DNA from: Isoetes taiwanensis
Taxonomy: Eukaryota; Streptophyta; Lycopodiopsida; Isoetales; Isoetaceae
Assembly: GCA_021234155.1 (NCBI GenBank)
Contig: JAJEKV010000071.1
Span: forward strand, 124,001 to 188,000
Length of the DNA stretch: 64,000 nucleotides
Reading direction: 5' to 3'
This document shows positions 23,080-32,812 of the stretch, in pieces (positions within the stretch are counted from its first letter, which is position 1; each line of letters starts with the position of its first letter). The position numbers and the translations under genes are program-made. The notes beneath the pieces are model-generated. The model made no database searches. It was given only the letters and a program-made list of their open reading frames with translations, and was not told the origin of the DNA.

Positions 23080-25443
23080 TCACTTGAAGATATTTTTCAC
23101 AACTCCCTTCATCTGCTCCTTCTTCTTCAACCACCCTTCCATGGTAAGCTCCTCCTCCATTGGGCTGTCTGGGCTTTCTGGAGTTTGGAGTACTTTCCGC
23201 TGTGATGGAGTTAGCACCACACCCACTGGTGATATTACTACAATGCTCAGTTCTCGACCTGCATGAGCAAGAAACTAACTAATTAAACTATGTAAAGAAC
23301 ACCCTATGTAAAGAACCTCAGGAAATTTTAACTCACAGGTGTTCAGGGGAGTTGGAATCTTGCTGGTGTCAGGACCATCTCCTTCAGTGACTTCATTATC
23401 TGCATAATGTTAATTAGGACTAGTTAGAAGAAAACTGCTGAAAAACTGCTTACCAGTTTTAACTGGAGTCTTCGTAGGAGAGAGGGAGTGATTTTCTTCA
23501 GTCTCATTTTCTGTTAAGAATAGACATTCATGTCAGAGATTTGTAGGGTTTGAATTAATGTGCAAAACTCACTTACCATTGTTCAATGGTACTTGTTTAG
23601 CTGGTGAACTCTTTTCTGTTGAACTCTTAACAGCTTTTGAACTACCTTCAGCTACATAAACAGACAATTCTAAGATAGTTAAGACTTAATTGAATGAGAT
23701 GTTGGAATACTATTACCTTGCATGTTAAGGGACTGATGTTCTTTTGCAAAGAAATTCTCCAGAATATCATCCACAGCCTTTTCAGTTTCTTTCTCTGGAA
23801 TTTCCTTTCTTCCAGTAGGTTTTTGCACTTTCTTTTTCTTAGAACCAGTCCCTTGTAAGTTAATACATGCTGACTTAGATCTGGGCTGAAAACCCTCTTC
23901 ACGAGTCAAGTGTGAAAACTTTACAGGACTAACTTTGTCCACATCGATTGGATCTATAATGAATACATATGAACACAATTAAGTTAACAGACCTAAACAA
24001 TTTAGTAATCAGCAAATTTCATACCTGTTTCAACTGGCTTTGATGCATTACCCTTTGTAGAACTCCTTGTCAATCTTTTCTTTGCTTGTCTGACTGGCTG
24101 AAAGTCTTTACTTGCTGGTTCATTGAATAAGGAGGTACTAGAGCTTGAATCATCTCTGAATCTTTTCTTAGGAGTTACCTCCTTCTTTGTGCTTTTGGAC
24201 TTGAAATCTTCTTTGCTGATTTTTTCCACTTCTTCTGCAGATTCATCACTATCTTCTTCATCATCAGACACTGGTGGCTTCAGTTCCTTGAAGCCAAGCT
24301 CGTCCAAAATGGTGGCAGGCACCTCAGCTTCACAACCTGATGCAATACATTGCATACTTTCCAGCACAACACTGAAGCAAATTACATGGTAAATGTGTCC
24401 ACATTCTTTGAGTTTGACATGCAACTCATATTCCTCTGAAAACAGAAGGCCACAGCCCTCACAAGTACTTCCCCCATCAGCAGACATTGGGAAAAAATAA
24501 TTTCCCATTCCTATCTTTGGCAGATTCTTCTTTGACTTATGATTCTGTTGCAAATGTGCCACATGTTTGCACTTTGCATGCCAATATTTCAAGTTAACTT
24601 CATATTCTTCAATTTCAGACTCAAGGATAGAAATACTTGACTTTAGTGCTTGCAGACTTGAGGAGTTGGTCTTCGACTTCTGCTTGTCTAAAAATGATTG
24701 CAAAGCTTGCTCTTCCTTTTGTATTAACTCTATTGCATCCTCTTCTTCAGGGTTGAGGAGCTTCAAGGCCATCCAGTTCTGCCTTTTCTCATTAATTTCA
24801 TCTTCAAGATCCTTAAAGCATGCCATCGAGCTATTAGCAGAACCCTCCATCCTCAACAGATCAGCCTGCTTCTCCACCAATTCCTGTTTACTGTCTTCTA
24901 ACATTGTAGAAAGAGACCTCATGTGGTTCAGCAGGGATTTGGTGTTCTTTTCAAAAGCATTCCCATGCTCTTTGTTCAACTGTACTTGCCCAATTCTGTA
25001 AGCCTCTGCTGCTAAACTCGCCCAATTGACCTTGTACTCATCAGGATTCTGCAAGGCTTTAGCACTATGAGACCAGGCGAATGCTCTGGCAAACAATGTT
25101 CGAAGTTCATTGTTTGGAAGGGGTTTCTGGTAAACCCTCTCGATCAAGTCTGTCAGAGATGTCTTGAACTCGGGCGATCGACGCTTTTACATGAATCTTG
25201 CCCGTCTTGGGCATGGGCTTCTGCCAAACTTGCAAAAATTCTGCATCTGAAACATCTCCCTTTTTGATGCTTCTTGGATTTTTGCCCTCCATAGAAAGCT
25301 TGCGATACTTAGCAAATTCAAGAGGAGTTCTTGCGAAAAGCATTTCCTGGAAACCCGATTGAACATTCTACATTAAGAAAAAAAACAAACTCGGACTAAA
25401 AAAAAATGCTTCTTACCTCGCCGGAATTGGTTTTGGTCGCCAT
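23080..25443 (-). CDS. Coiled-coil/RING-like companion protein of the 7.4 kb element
   Basis: I do not recognise the family. Exon 1 is 25443-25417 (MATKTNSGE, donor GTAAG). Exon 2 runs from 25346 to about 24025, where the donor GTATGA follows KPVETG. Small exons follow near 23955-23717, 23653-23579, 23512-23455, 23400-23340 and a last exon from about 23260 to a TGA at 23080-23082. The protein has an N-terminal segment, a long coiled coil (about 24930-24580) and a Cys/His cluster with RING or zinc-ribbon spacing (CEGCGLLF...CGHIYHVICF...CIASGC). An acidic Ser-rich stretch, a Lys/Arg-rich region and a conserved-looking end (MEGWLKKKEQMKGVVKNIF) follow. One apparent 1-nt frameshift lies near 25175-25190, where PMPKTGKIH and SPEFKTSLTDLIERV are in adjacent frames. 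Its place inside the element, convergent with the transposase-like gene, suggests a DNA- or chromatin-binding accessory protein. A captured host gene is the alternative. Confidence 0.65.
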
Positions 25444-25771
25444 GTTTTCTTCTTCGAGTGTTGAATTCAAAAAACAGAAGAATTTGAAGCAGGATGAAGC
25501 ATTATCATTCGCATTAAGGCAAAGGACAGATCAATCCGGTCGGACAGTCCAAGAAATTAAGGATTTTGAAGAGCCCGAGGAAGAATTATGCATAAAATCA
25601 TTCTTCCAAATGATTCGCGCCAGAAAAAGAATTGATGACTGGTGGCCTTCTCTGACCGTCAGTGCCTGTCAGCGGCCTTCATATGTATGCCCCGACGGGC
25701 CATCCGACCGGCAGTCGATCCGCCGAATTAAATCTAAAAAAGTGCTAAAAAAGTGCTTGACGGGCGGAAAA

Positions 25772-25798
25772 TGGCATATATCAAGCATAAATAGACCC
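25772..25798 (-). repeat. Right terminal inverted repeat of the 7.4 kb element
   Basis: TGGCATATATCAAGCATAAA through ATAGACCC is the imperfect inverse of 18386-18412 and is followed by the GGCC duplicate at 25799-25802. Confidence 0.7.
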
Positions 25799-26340
25799 GG
25801 CCAGAAATAGCAATGGTGTGTGCCGAGAAATATCATATTAAATTGCAATACAATTTACCATAAATTACCTTATAACTAAATTACCATACAATTTATGTTG
25901 TCACAGCCTTAGTGATCATGGCCTTAGAAATGGTATAGCCTTGTGACAACCTTAGAAAGATCATGGTATGCTTCTGGACAGGACCATGGTTTATGTCCAG
26001 AAATACCAGAATATGGCCAGAAATACTATTGGCTTGTCTAGAAATACCATGGTCTTGGCCAGAAATACCATGGACTTGGCCAGAAACACCATGGTATTGA
26101 CCAGAAATACCATGGTAATGGCCAGTAATACCATGGTATTGGCTAGAAATACCATGACACTGGCCAGAAATACCCTGGTATATGTCCAGAAATACCATAG
26201 CCTTGTCCAGAAATACCATGGTCTAGGCCAGAAATACCCTGGTCATGGCCAGAAAAACCATGGTATTGGCTAGAAATACCATGACACTGGCCAATATGGC
26301 CAGAATGGCCAGAAATACCATAGCTTTGTCCAGAAACATG
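25799..26340 (-). repeat. CCATGG/TGGCCA array, GAA orientation (main right block)
   Basis: It continues the array split at 18385. After an AT-rich interruption (25840-25965), about 16 units of the GGCCAGAAATACCATGG type follow in reverse orientation to the left array. The interruption carries a segment (TTATGTTGTCACAGCCTTAG, about 25891) that returns at about 27242 before the next block, so the right side was also amplified as a compound unit. Confidence 0.85.
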
Positions 26341-27010
26341 GAATAAAATAACGGCTAAGGTTAGCCAAATGGCTATTTTGTAGCATTTTTGCCAAGAAAA
26401 ACGGCTAAAGTAAATAGAAAAAATGCCCAAAAAAAAGAAAATTTTAGCCCAATTTTTTTGCCGCCCAAGTGAGTTTCTAGGTTGAATAGCCAAACCTTTA
26501 TCTCCAGACATATCCATCAGGACATCGATTAGCTAAACCTAAGATAGAGTGGGCTTGGAAAAATAGATAGATTAGCACGAAGTTCAACACTAATGTATGT
26601 ACTATATAACTTTAAGAAATTTCAAATAGGGTTTATATTTTGTTTCTTTTTTTCTTTTTTTCACTTTCTTTTTTGTTCCAAGTACAAAGTTGAAGCATTT
26701 AGAGGAAAAGGAACAATACAGTCCCCTTTTTTTTAACGTTTTTGAACATGTTCATGTATGTTTGTGTCTTGATTTATGTATTTATAATAAATTCAATGTC
26801 TTTGCCAAAATACTTGGATTTTTTAAATTACTATAGCGTGATGGCTAATATTTGCCTTTCCATTTTGTGAAAGTTTAGCCAAAAGCAAGAAACTGTGATG
26901 GAGAAAAACCATTTAGTTTAGCCAAGTGTTAGAAACTTCTAGCCCCAATTTGAAGGTAGTTTAGCTAAACCTATTTTGGCTACACTAAAATATAGGAGTA
27001 GTAATTTATT
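26341..27010. other. AT-rich interruption between right-hand arrays
   Basis: No coding potential. Words such as TTAGCC/GGCTAA recur on both strands (26348-26410 and 26870-26985), giving a loosely inverted arrangement that could be a decayed MITE inserted in the array. I could not define termini or a target duplication. Confidence 0.35.
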
Positions 27011-27460
27011 CTATGTCCAGAAATACCATGACACTGGCCAGAAATACCATGATAATGGCCAGAAATACCATGGTTCATGTTTAGAAATACCAGAATATGG
27101 CCAAAAATAACATAGCCTTGTCCAGAAATACCATGATACTGGCCAGAAATACCATAGTTTATGTCCAGAAATACCATGTTAACTAGCTACATTAATCTAA
27201 AAGCTAGTCAAAGTTTAATAGTTGTATTGATCTAAAACAATTTATGTTGTCACAGCCTTAGTGATAATGGCCTTAGAAATTGTATAGTCTTGTCCAGAAA
27301 TACCTCTGTCTTGGCCAGAAATACCATGTTTTTCCTAGCCAGAAATACCACGTCATTCATGGACAGAATAGAATAGAATATGATTTTATCATCCACGGAG
27401 ACCAACAAATACCATGTCACTCCTAACCAGAAATACCATGTCACCCATGGCCAGAAAAAC
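27011..27460 (-). repeat. CCATGG/TGGCCA array, GAA orientation (terminal block)
   Basis: About 12 units with more divergence than the other blocks, broken at 27180-27290 by a copy of the segment also found at about 25891 and at 27365-27406 by a short LINE tail. It ends close to the right MULE terminus, so on this side the array is subterminal. Confidence 0.8.
27365..27406 (-). mobile_element. Minimal LINE 3' tail inserted in the array
   Basis: On the minus strand, TTGGTCTCCGTGGATGATAA is followed by AAATCATATTCTATTC and further ATTCT units. The first part matches the LINE 3' end at 9924-9947 with one substitution. Only about 25 bp of LINE sequence is present, so this would be an extremely 5'-truncated insertion. 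Confidence 0.55.
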
Positions 27461-27494
27461 CATGGCCAGTTCCGTTCCCGCCCGCACACCTCAG

Positions 27495-27518
27495 GCCCGT
27501 TCAAAAGTGGCCCCTCTT
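27495..27518 (-). repeat. MULE right terminal inverted repeat
   Basis: Exact reverse complement of 11099-11122. The inner continuation is similar but shorter on this side. The next bases outside, ATAAGATGG, do not match the left flank. Confidence 0.75.
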
Positions 27519-27765
27519 ATAAGATGGAAAAATCTACTTAGATTGGAGCATATAAGAACTCATAGATCATATACAGAGTAGAGAAGCAACTTTAGAATTC
27601 AAATGCTACTGTTATGTATTTCCTGTCATTGCTGCTTCTCCCTGGAAATCCTGGTTCTTATGAATCAGAAGAAGCTCTGGAAGATTGGGCTTGTTAGCCA
27701 AGAAAATAAGCCTGGAGCAAACACAATGCAGTTCTGAAAGAATTGCAGATAAAGGGGAAGCATCC

Positions 27766-27900
27766 GGATAAGATAAGATAAGATAAGATAAGGTTAGATA
27801 TTTTTAACATCCACGGGAAGTTCTACGAGCTTATGGAACCAAGTACATGCAAAGGACGAGAACCCAAACTAAAACTCGGGGACTAAGCCCCATCACAAGA
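27766..27900 (-). mobile_element. Truncated LINE 3' end with (TTATC)n tail
   Basis: On the minus strand about 80 bp of LINE-like 3' untranslated sequence ends in CCCGTGGATGTTAAAAATAT (27798-27817), then about five TTATC units (27766-27793 on +). The terminal motif matches the other LINE ends in the window at most positions, and the microsatellite differs again. Confidence 0.5.
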
Positions 27901-28435
27901 GTAAAAAGACAAAAATTACAAACAAATATGAAGAGTGGGGCTATATACCAAATGTCCATGGATCAAAAGGCCACTGATTCCAAATGATAACCCCTCCTCC
28001 TCTGTACACTGCCCACTTCTGTTGCAGACAAGCTTCGAATACTCGGCATCGTTCCTCTTTCTGTCTGCAGAGCTAGCTAGGGTGAGATCCTCTTGAACAA
28101 AAAAGGTGATCCCTTTCAGGTCAGGATATGCAGGCGGGAAATATCATCACTAAAATGAACTAGGAGGTGATGAGGGCGGTCCATCCCGACTGGCCAAGAT
28201 AACGCCATCTACCTGAATCTACATTACCTGAGTGAAAAAACATACTGCCTCTTCTGTAGCAAGACAATCAGTAGCCTCTGTAATACTAATGACTCGAATG
28301 TTCAGACTAGGTAGGTGCTTTTTGTCCTCCAATAAATTACCCCTGTCAGAAGGCCAAGTGGGTGCTGCTTGTTCTCTTGTGTGCAACAAGTCCTTTGACG
28401 ACATCTATGTGGACATGTCTACCCTGTCCACCTGG

Positions 28436-28525
28436 TGCGACATTATGGCAGGTCTCGCCTCAATGCAGTGCACCAGGCCAGTGTGACGTTATGGCAGGTC
28501 TTGCCTCAATGCAGTGTACCAAGCC
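28436..28525 (+). repeat. 46-bp tandem duplication
   Basis: Two adjacent copies sharing TTATGGCAGGTCT(C/T)GCCTC and AATGCAGTG(C/T)ACCA(G/A)GCC, differing at a few positions. No coding role seen. Confidence 0.8.
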
Positions 28526-28710
28526 ATTTCTTCCCTCAGAAGTATACGCTTGCCAATAGAAACAAACTCTAACCTAAAGACTCTCGAGCCTTGCATGTGA
28601 AGTAAGGAAGTATAAAAGTAATTGTCAATCATGGGATAATATTGCATATTTGAATTTAAGATATACGGAGAATTCATAGTTGTAAGCATTGGGAAGTGCC
28701 TTGAAAATCA

Positions 28711-28860
28711 ATTTGAGCGTATGAGCACTCTAGATATATGCATTAGTATGTTTCACGAAATACGACCATTGAATCAGATAAAAAACATAGATAGAAGTGT
28801 AAAAAAATACAAAGGAAACCCTCCTATTATTGTGCTACATATTTCGGTATTCATGTACGT
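28711..28860 (+). repeat. Dispersed repeat, copy 1
   Basis: Shares order and sequence with 60838-60985, including GCACTCTAGATATA, ATTAGTATG and TGCTACATATTT. Identity is about three quarters by eye. No protein or terminal structure was recognised. Confidence 0.55.
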
Positions 28861-29896
28861 AAAAAAATCTATTCTATTCTATTCCTTGGAAACCACCTCC
28901 TCCTCTTCTATCAGCTTAAGATCGTCCTATATCTTGTTATAAGCCTAATAACTCTTTCTTGCATGCCTGGAAATTTTGCACCTCTAGTGTACCCTCTTAT
29001 GCTAAGTTGGCATGGCCGATCTAAGATACTACTCGAAACCAATATTAGAAGACTGAAAACTACACCTATGGCCTCGAAGTACTAATTTTCATGTCTCAGT
29101 TTGAAGACAAAACATCATCGTGACAATTTTAAGTTTTTTTTTTTTAAGGTCTTAACAATATTCCAAGACCATAATTAGATATTGTTATTTTTTAACTAAG
29201 TTACCTAAGCTTGCACTAGCTTGAAACATTTCTGAAGTTCGTTTGATGTTCTAACATAAGTCTTCCATTTTCCCCTTTCTTTAAACATTCACTTTTGTAA
29301 CGTGTGGTGTAATATGCCATGTTTGGAATAGAAAAAAAAAATCCCTAAAAATTCATCTTCTCTTAGCTTGATTACAACAAACACTCAAAAACGTACTCAT
29401 TAAACAAATGCATTTAAAAGATTGACAAGAAAACCAGGGATGTGACAGTCTTTGAATACATAATTAAATGGCATGCTGAGCCCCAATCTAAGTAAAAACA
29501 ACTAGCAAACCACATATATACAACTTGCAATTAAAAGGGCGAAAAATTGTTGGCAAAGGTTTGCTTTATAATTAATGCCAGTATGGTTATGCAGTTACAT
29601 GATTATTCCATGTCTTAAAATAGCTTGCAAGTGCTGGCTATGGCACTTTTCTAGCATTTGACTTTTATCCTTTGGTTTGAGGCCTTGTCTTATTAGGGAA
29701 TAAATAATGGGCATTTAAAGGAAACATAGAAAATTGTGCATAGTACACAAAACATGTAACTATATCAATTGTTAGTGGCCTGCACGTTGAGGGCAGATCT
29801 GCTAACTTAGAAAGGCTATACTTGCTTTTTCTTAGCAAGTACACCCTTGAATTTTCAAAAGCATCCTTCCAAAAATTATAGCTGAGTTTCTTCCAC

Positions 29897-31573
29897 CTAT
29901 ATCAGACTTCCATCAACATGAATGTTGCTCGATTCTTGAGTTCGCGCGAAAGAATATAGTTTATCAATCATGCTCTCATAGCGCCTTCTAAAATCAGGGT
30001 ATTTAACTATATTGGTTACAATGCCTCCAATCATCCTGGCAAAGGATTGCAGCTTACCTTTTCTTAATGCGTCATCTGGCTCTGCAATGTCATTGTGCCA
30101 ATTTTTCAAGGCTGATAGATCTCCACAAGATAGTACCAACTTCTCTAAATACTTTATCTCCCCAGGCTGGAGTTGGCAAACCTTCATCTGCTGCATAATC
30201 CAAGTTAAAGGCTCGAAGAAAAGAGTAACAGATTCATGTTTTGGATCAGCATTGAGCTCGCTGATCTTTAAACCATTTTCAAGAACAAACTCTTCCTTGT
30301 CAGAGTTTATTGAAGAGATTAAAGTATGCAATATGGTGTGAGCAGGTATACCTAATGTCACTATTCTTAAACTCTGCCTCCTGATCCTGTTTGCATGAAG
30401 CCATTCTTCAAGGTCTGATGCCTTTAGAGCTCCCTCTCGAATAAGCATCTCACAATGTTTCTCAGAAATTGTAAATTTGCTTTCAAAGACCTCTTGCAAA
30501 TCAACTTTCTCCAATTTCTCGACTTCAGTATTTGCAGCTGCATTTAAATCTTCCATAGATTCTGATTTACCTAATGAATTGCCATTACTTTTTTGTTCTC
30601 CGTATACTTTGGTCATATCAAGCAAATTATCTGCCAGATTTGAGTGACCTCGGTAAGGAAACCTTGGCAAACAAGTTCCAGGTTGCAAATGAAGCAGATC
30701 ATTTGTATACTCATCAAATTCGGCAACTACAGAAATAACATAGGCTAATCCAAACTTAATTGAACCTTCTTGGTATGCAATTACTGCCCCAAAAAGTCCA
30801 TAAAAGATACTAGAAATAACAGCACCACAGACAGATGCTAGAACCACAAGGGGCCAGATTATAAGGGCGCAGATGCTAGTAGGAACACATACCAATTTTG
30901 TGCAACTGCCATCTTTAGACAATACGTAAAAATCTGATACCAACCTCCACCATCCTTTCAGGAGCATGCAGGGGCATTTCCATAAAGCAATTCCTGTAAA
31001 ACAAGGAAAATCCACTACTACTCCGATAACTCCAATGCAGATCGAACATGGAATCCTCGCAATGTAGAATTTAAACTTGGGCACATTGTCCAGTGCTTCC
31101 CATTCATCCAGATTTTTTAGAAGATCAGGAAAGGATGAAAAACACATAGTATGGAACCCTAAAATCACTTTCCAGCTCCGTTTTAAAGCTCCAAAAATGC
31201 CTCCAGAGATGCAGTACCATACCTTATCTCGCCGGAGGTCTCCCACAGCCTCGAACGTTGAAATTAGAGGCAAAAAGATGCCATAGCCGGCGCCAACAAA
31301 AAATGATGCAATAATTGTTACAATAACTGTTAGGAGGGAGCCAAAAAGAATGAGAAAGACAAGCGGCAAGAATGAGATGATTTTGGTGAAGAGCCTGAGC
31401 TTGGAAGAACTAAAAAGGGCTCTGCAGATCCAGAAGAAAAAAAAAGGAATTGAAGAAAAAGCTATGGAAGAACATCCAACAGTGGTGAGAATTATAGCTG
31501 CCAAACCTCCGATAATTGATTTGACGAAGCCCAGAACCACAACGAGGCCGATCTTAGAGCAGGAGCAATCCAT
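29897..31573 (-). CDS. At3g27390-like multi-pass membrane protein
   Basis: An uninterrupted 558-codon frame runs from ATG 31571-31573 to a stop at 29897-29899. The N-terminal half has several hydrophobic stretches (around residues 8-30, 35-55, 62-95, 175-200 and 235-275). The C-terminal half is soluble and rich in charged residues. Motifs I associate with the plant family of uncharacterised membrane proteins typified by Arabidopsis At3g27390 include GYGIFLPLISTFEAVG, a Cys/Pro-rich loop, GLAYVISVVAEFDEYTNDLL and a C-terminal YPDFRRRYESMIDKLYS. The length is close to what I recall for the family. The function is unknown. No frameshift or stop is present. The absence of introns is notable if relatives are spliced, and would then suggest a retrocopy, although no poly(A) or flanking duplication is apparent. 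Confidence 0.85.
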   Translation of the reverse strand: MDCSCSKIGLVVVLGFVKSIIGGLAAIILTTVGCSSIAFSSIPFFFFWICRALFSSSKLRLFTKIISFLPLVFLILFGSLLTVIVTIIASFFVGAGYGIFLPLISTFEAVGDLRRDKVWYCISGGIFGALKRSWKVILGFHTMCFSSFPDLLKNLDEWEALDNVPKFKFYIARIPCSICIGVIGVVVDFPCFTGIALWKCPCMLLKGWWRLVSDFYVLSKDGSCTKLVCVPTSICALIIWPLVVLASVCGAVISSIFYGLFGAVIAYQEGSIKFGLAYVISVVAEFDEYTNDLLHLQPGTCLPRFPYRGHSNLADNLLDMTKVYGEQKSNGNSLGKSESMEDLNAAANTEVEKLEKVDLQEVFESKFTISEKHCEMLIREGALKASDLEEWLHANRIRRQSLRIVTLGIPAHTILHTLISSINSDKEEFVLENGLKISELNADPKHESVTLFFEPLTWIMQQMKVCQLQPGEIKYLEKLVLSCGDLSALKNWHNDIAEPDDALRKGKLQSFARMIGGIVTNIVKYPDFRRRYESMIDKLYSFARTQESSNIHVDGSLI

Positions 31574-32812
31574 TTCATTGGCCTAGGCTGATCAAGTGAT
31601 CGGCTTTAACTCTGTTCGTCTGATTTAAAGGCTTTAGAAGTTAGGGCCTCTATTTTAATGAACATTCTCGCGCAAGAAACTTCAAAAGGTAGAAGGCAAT
31701 AAAAGGCTCCGGTAACTTAAAAAGGTAAAAAACCTATTAATAAAGGCACATGGTTTATGATTGAACATTTTTTGGCAAAATTTAAAAACCATAGCCATTG
31801 AATTAAAAAATGGCACCTAATGATTCAATACATAAGGGTCTTGTCATCGTACACGTGGCAAAGACCCATGTTCACTCCAGCACACGTCAAGGTAAGTTGG
31901 TGTTGATTCTTGTTTTTTGGCCAATGATATCTTGCCACGTTGCAACCATTCTAATCAAGAATGGAAAATCGATGTAGCATTCTTGGCTAACCTTTTATTT
32001 ACAACCCGGTGACCTCTGCTTTTTACCTCTCTGGTCGAGGAAGGCGCGAAACGAAGGAGACTCCAAGCCATAGCCATAGCCGGAGCTCGAGCGATTTTGA
32101 AGCCATACCTTTTGCTTTCTTGTTTTGAAGTCACATTACCTCTGCGTTGCCTGCGATGCGGTCGAGGCGGAAAGCGGCCCGAGCTCTCCGGGATGTCGGC
32201 GGTCGACCATAGCGGATCTCCGTGAACTCCAAGCCATAAACTCGCCATAAACTCCAAGCCATAAACTCGCCATAGCCTAAACTCGCCATAGCCAAAAACT
32301 GAAGAATCAAAATTTTTTTCTTACCTTAACGTTGTGGAATGGTGAGTCGTGGATTCCGATTTAGCGAGGCGGTGGCTCTTGCCCGTAAACGGTCGGCGCC
32401 TAAGCGGCGCTCCCGGTATTTGGCGACCGCTACACCTAATCCACCCATCCCATTCCACATAACATCGCATGCCAAGATGCACTTGCTAATAAGATTTACG
32501 ACCCAAAAAAAGAAGGGACGTTTTGACATTTTGTCGGAAAAAAAGCGTCCAATAAAATTTCAAAATCTCATGGCTCAACCTTTTGTGCACACACAAAAAA
32601 CCAAGGTGATGCATATGAGGGATTGCCCTCTAGTGGTCCGAGAGTGTGTTTTTATGTTTTTTGTTTGGTCGTTTGTATTGGATCTTTTATGTTTAATCTC
32701 GGGCCGTCTAAATGGTATGAACACAGGGTTTGGTTTTCTTAGCCCCAAAGTTTTGAGATTTATTTAAGATGTTGTGGAGGTCAATTCATACAACTGAGGA
32801 AGAAAGAATAGG
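31574..32812. other. Upstream region of the membrane protein gene and spacer
   Basis: It presumably includes the minus-strand promoter and 5' untranslated region. Nothing on either strand is a recognisable gene. A GC-rich block at 32030-32230 and one at 32340-32450 stand out from AT-rich surroundings. A tandem repeat lies at 32225-32293. Confidence 0.4.
32225..32293 (+). repeat. 24-bp tandem repeat
   Basis: AACTCCAAGCCATAAACTCG + CCAT is repeated twice, followed by shorter variants (CTCGCCATAGCC). Related words (CTCCAAGCCATAGCC) occur at about 32062. Confidence 0.8.

Larger units (their letters stand above)
18386..25798 (+). mobile_element. Two-gene DNA transposon, GGCC duplication, family uncertain
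   Basis: The 7413-bp element starts GGGTGTGTTTTTAATTGATA and ends with an imperfect inverse of this (TATCAAGCATAAATAGACCC). It is flanked by GGCC at 18382-18385 and 25799-25802. Joining the flanks with one GGCC restores a perfect array unit (TATGGCCAGAAATA), so the insertion site and the 4-bp duplication are directly supported. It carries two convergent multi-exon genes: a DDE-transposase-like gene on + (about 18680-22557) and a coiled-coil/RING-like gene on - (25443-23080). A 4-bp duplication is known for the Sola superfamily, but I cannot assign the family from the sequence alone. Confidence 0.8.
11099..27518 (+). mobile_element. Ulp1-bearing MULE (Kaonashi-like), with nested insertion
   Basis: Matching inverted termini at 11099-11122 and 27495-27518 bound a region with a mudrA-type transposase (+), a Ulp1/SENP-like protease gene (-) and arrays of one short unit that are + oriented on the left and - oriented on the right. 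MULEs with a Ulp1 domain are established in plants as Kaonashi elements. Removing the 7.4 kb transposon at 18386-25798 leaves about 9 kb. No 9-11 bp target-site duplication is visible at the outer ends (the flanks are ...GCATTC and ATAAGATGG...), so the two termini could belong to different copies, or the ends may be eroded. Confidence 0.65.
27901..29896. other. Gene-poor spacer
   Basis: No gene recognised on either strand. It contains a 46-bp tandem duplication at 28436-28525 and a dispersed repeat at 28711-28860 that also occurs at 60838-60985. A CTATT-type microsatellite lies near 28868-28886. The left part may include more LINE 3' untranslated sequence. Confidence 0.4.

Noticed and set aside
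26143..26517. Minus-strand ORF of 124 residues
   Set aside because: Half of it is array translation and the rest is AT-rich spacer.
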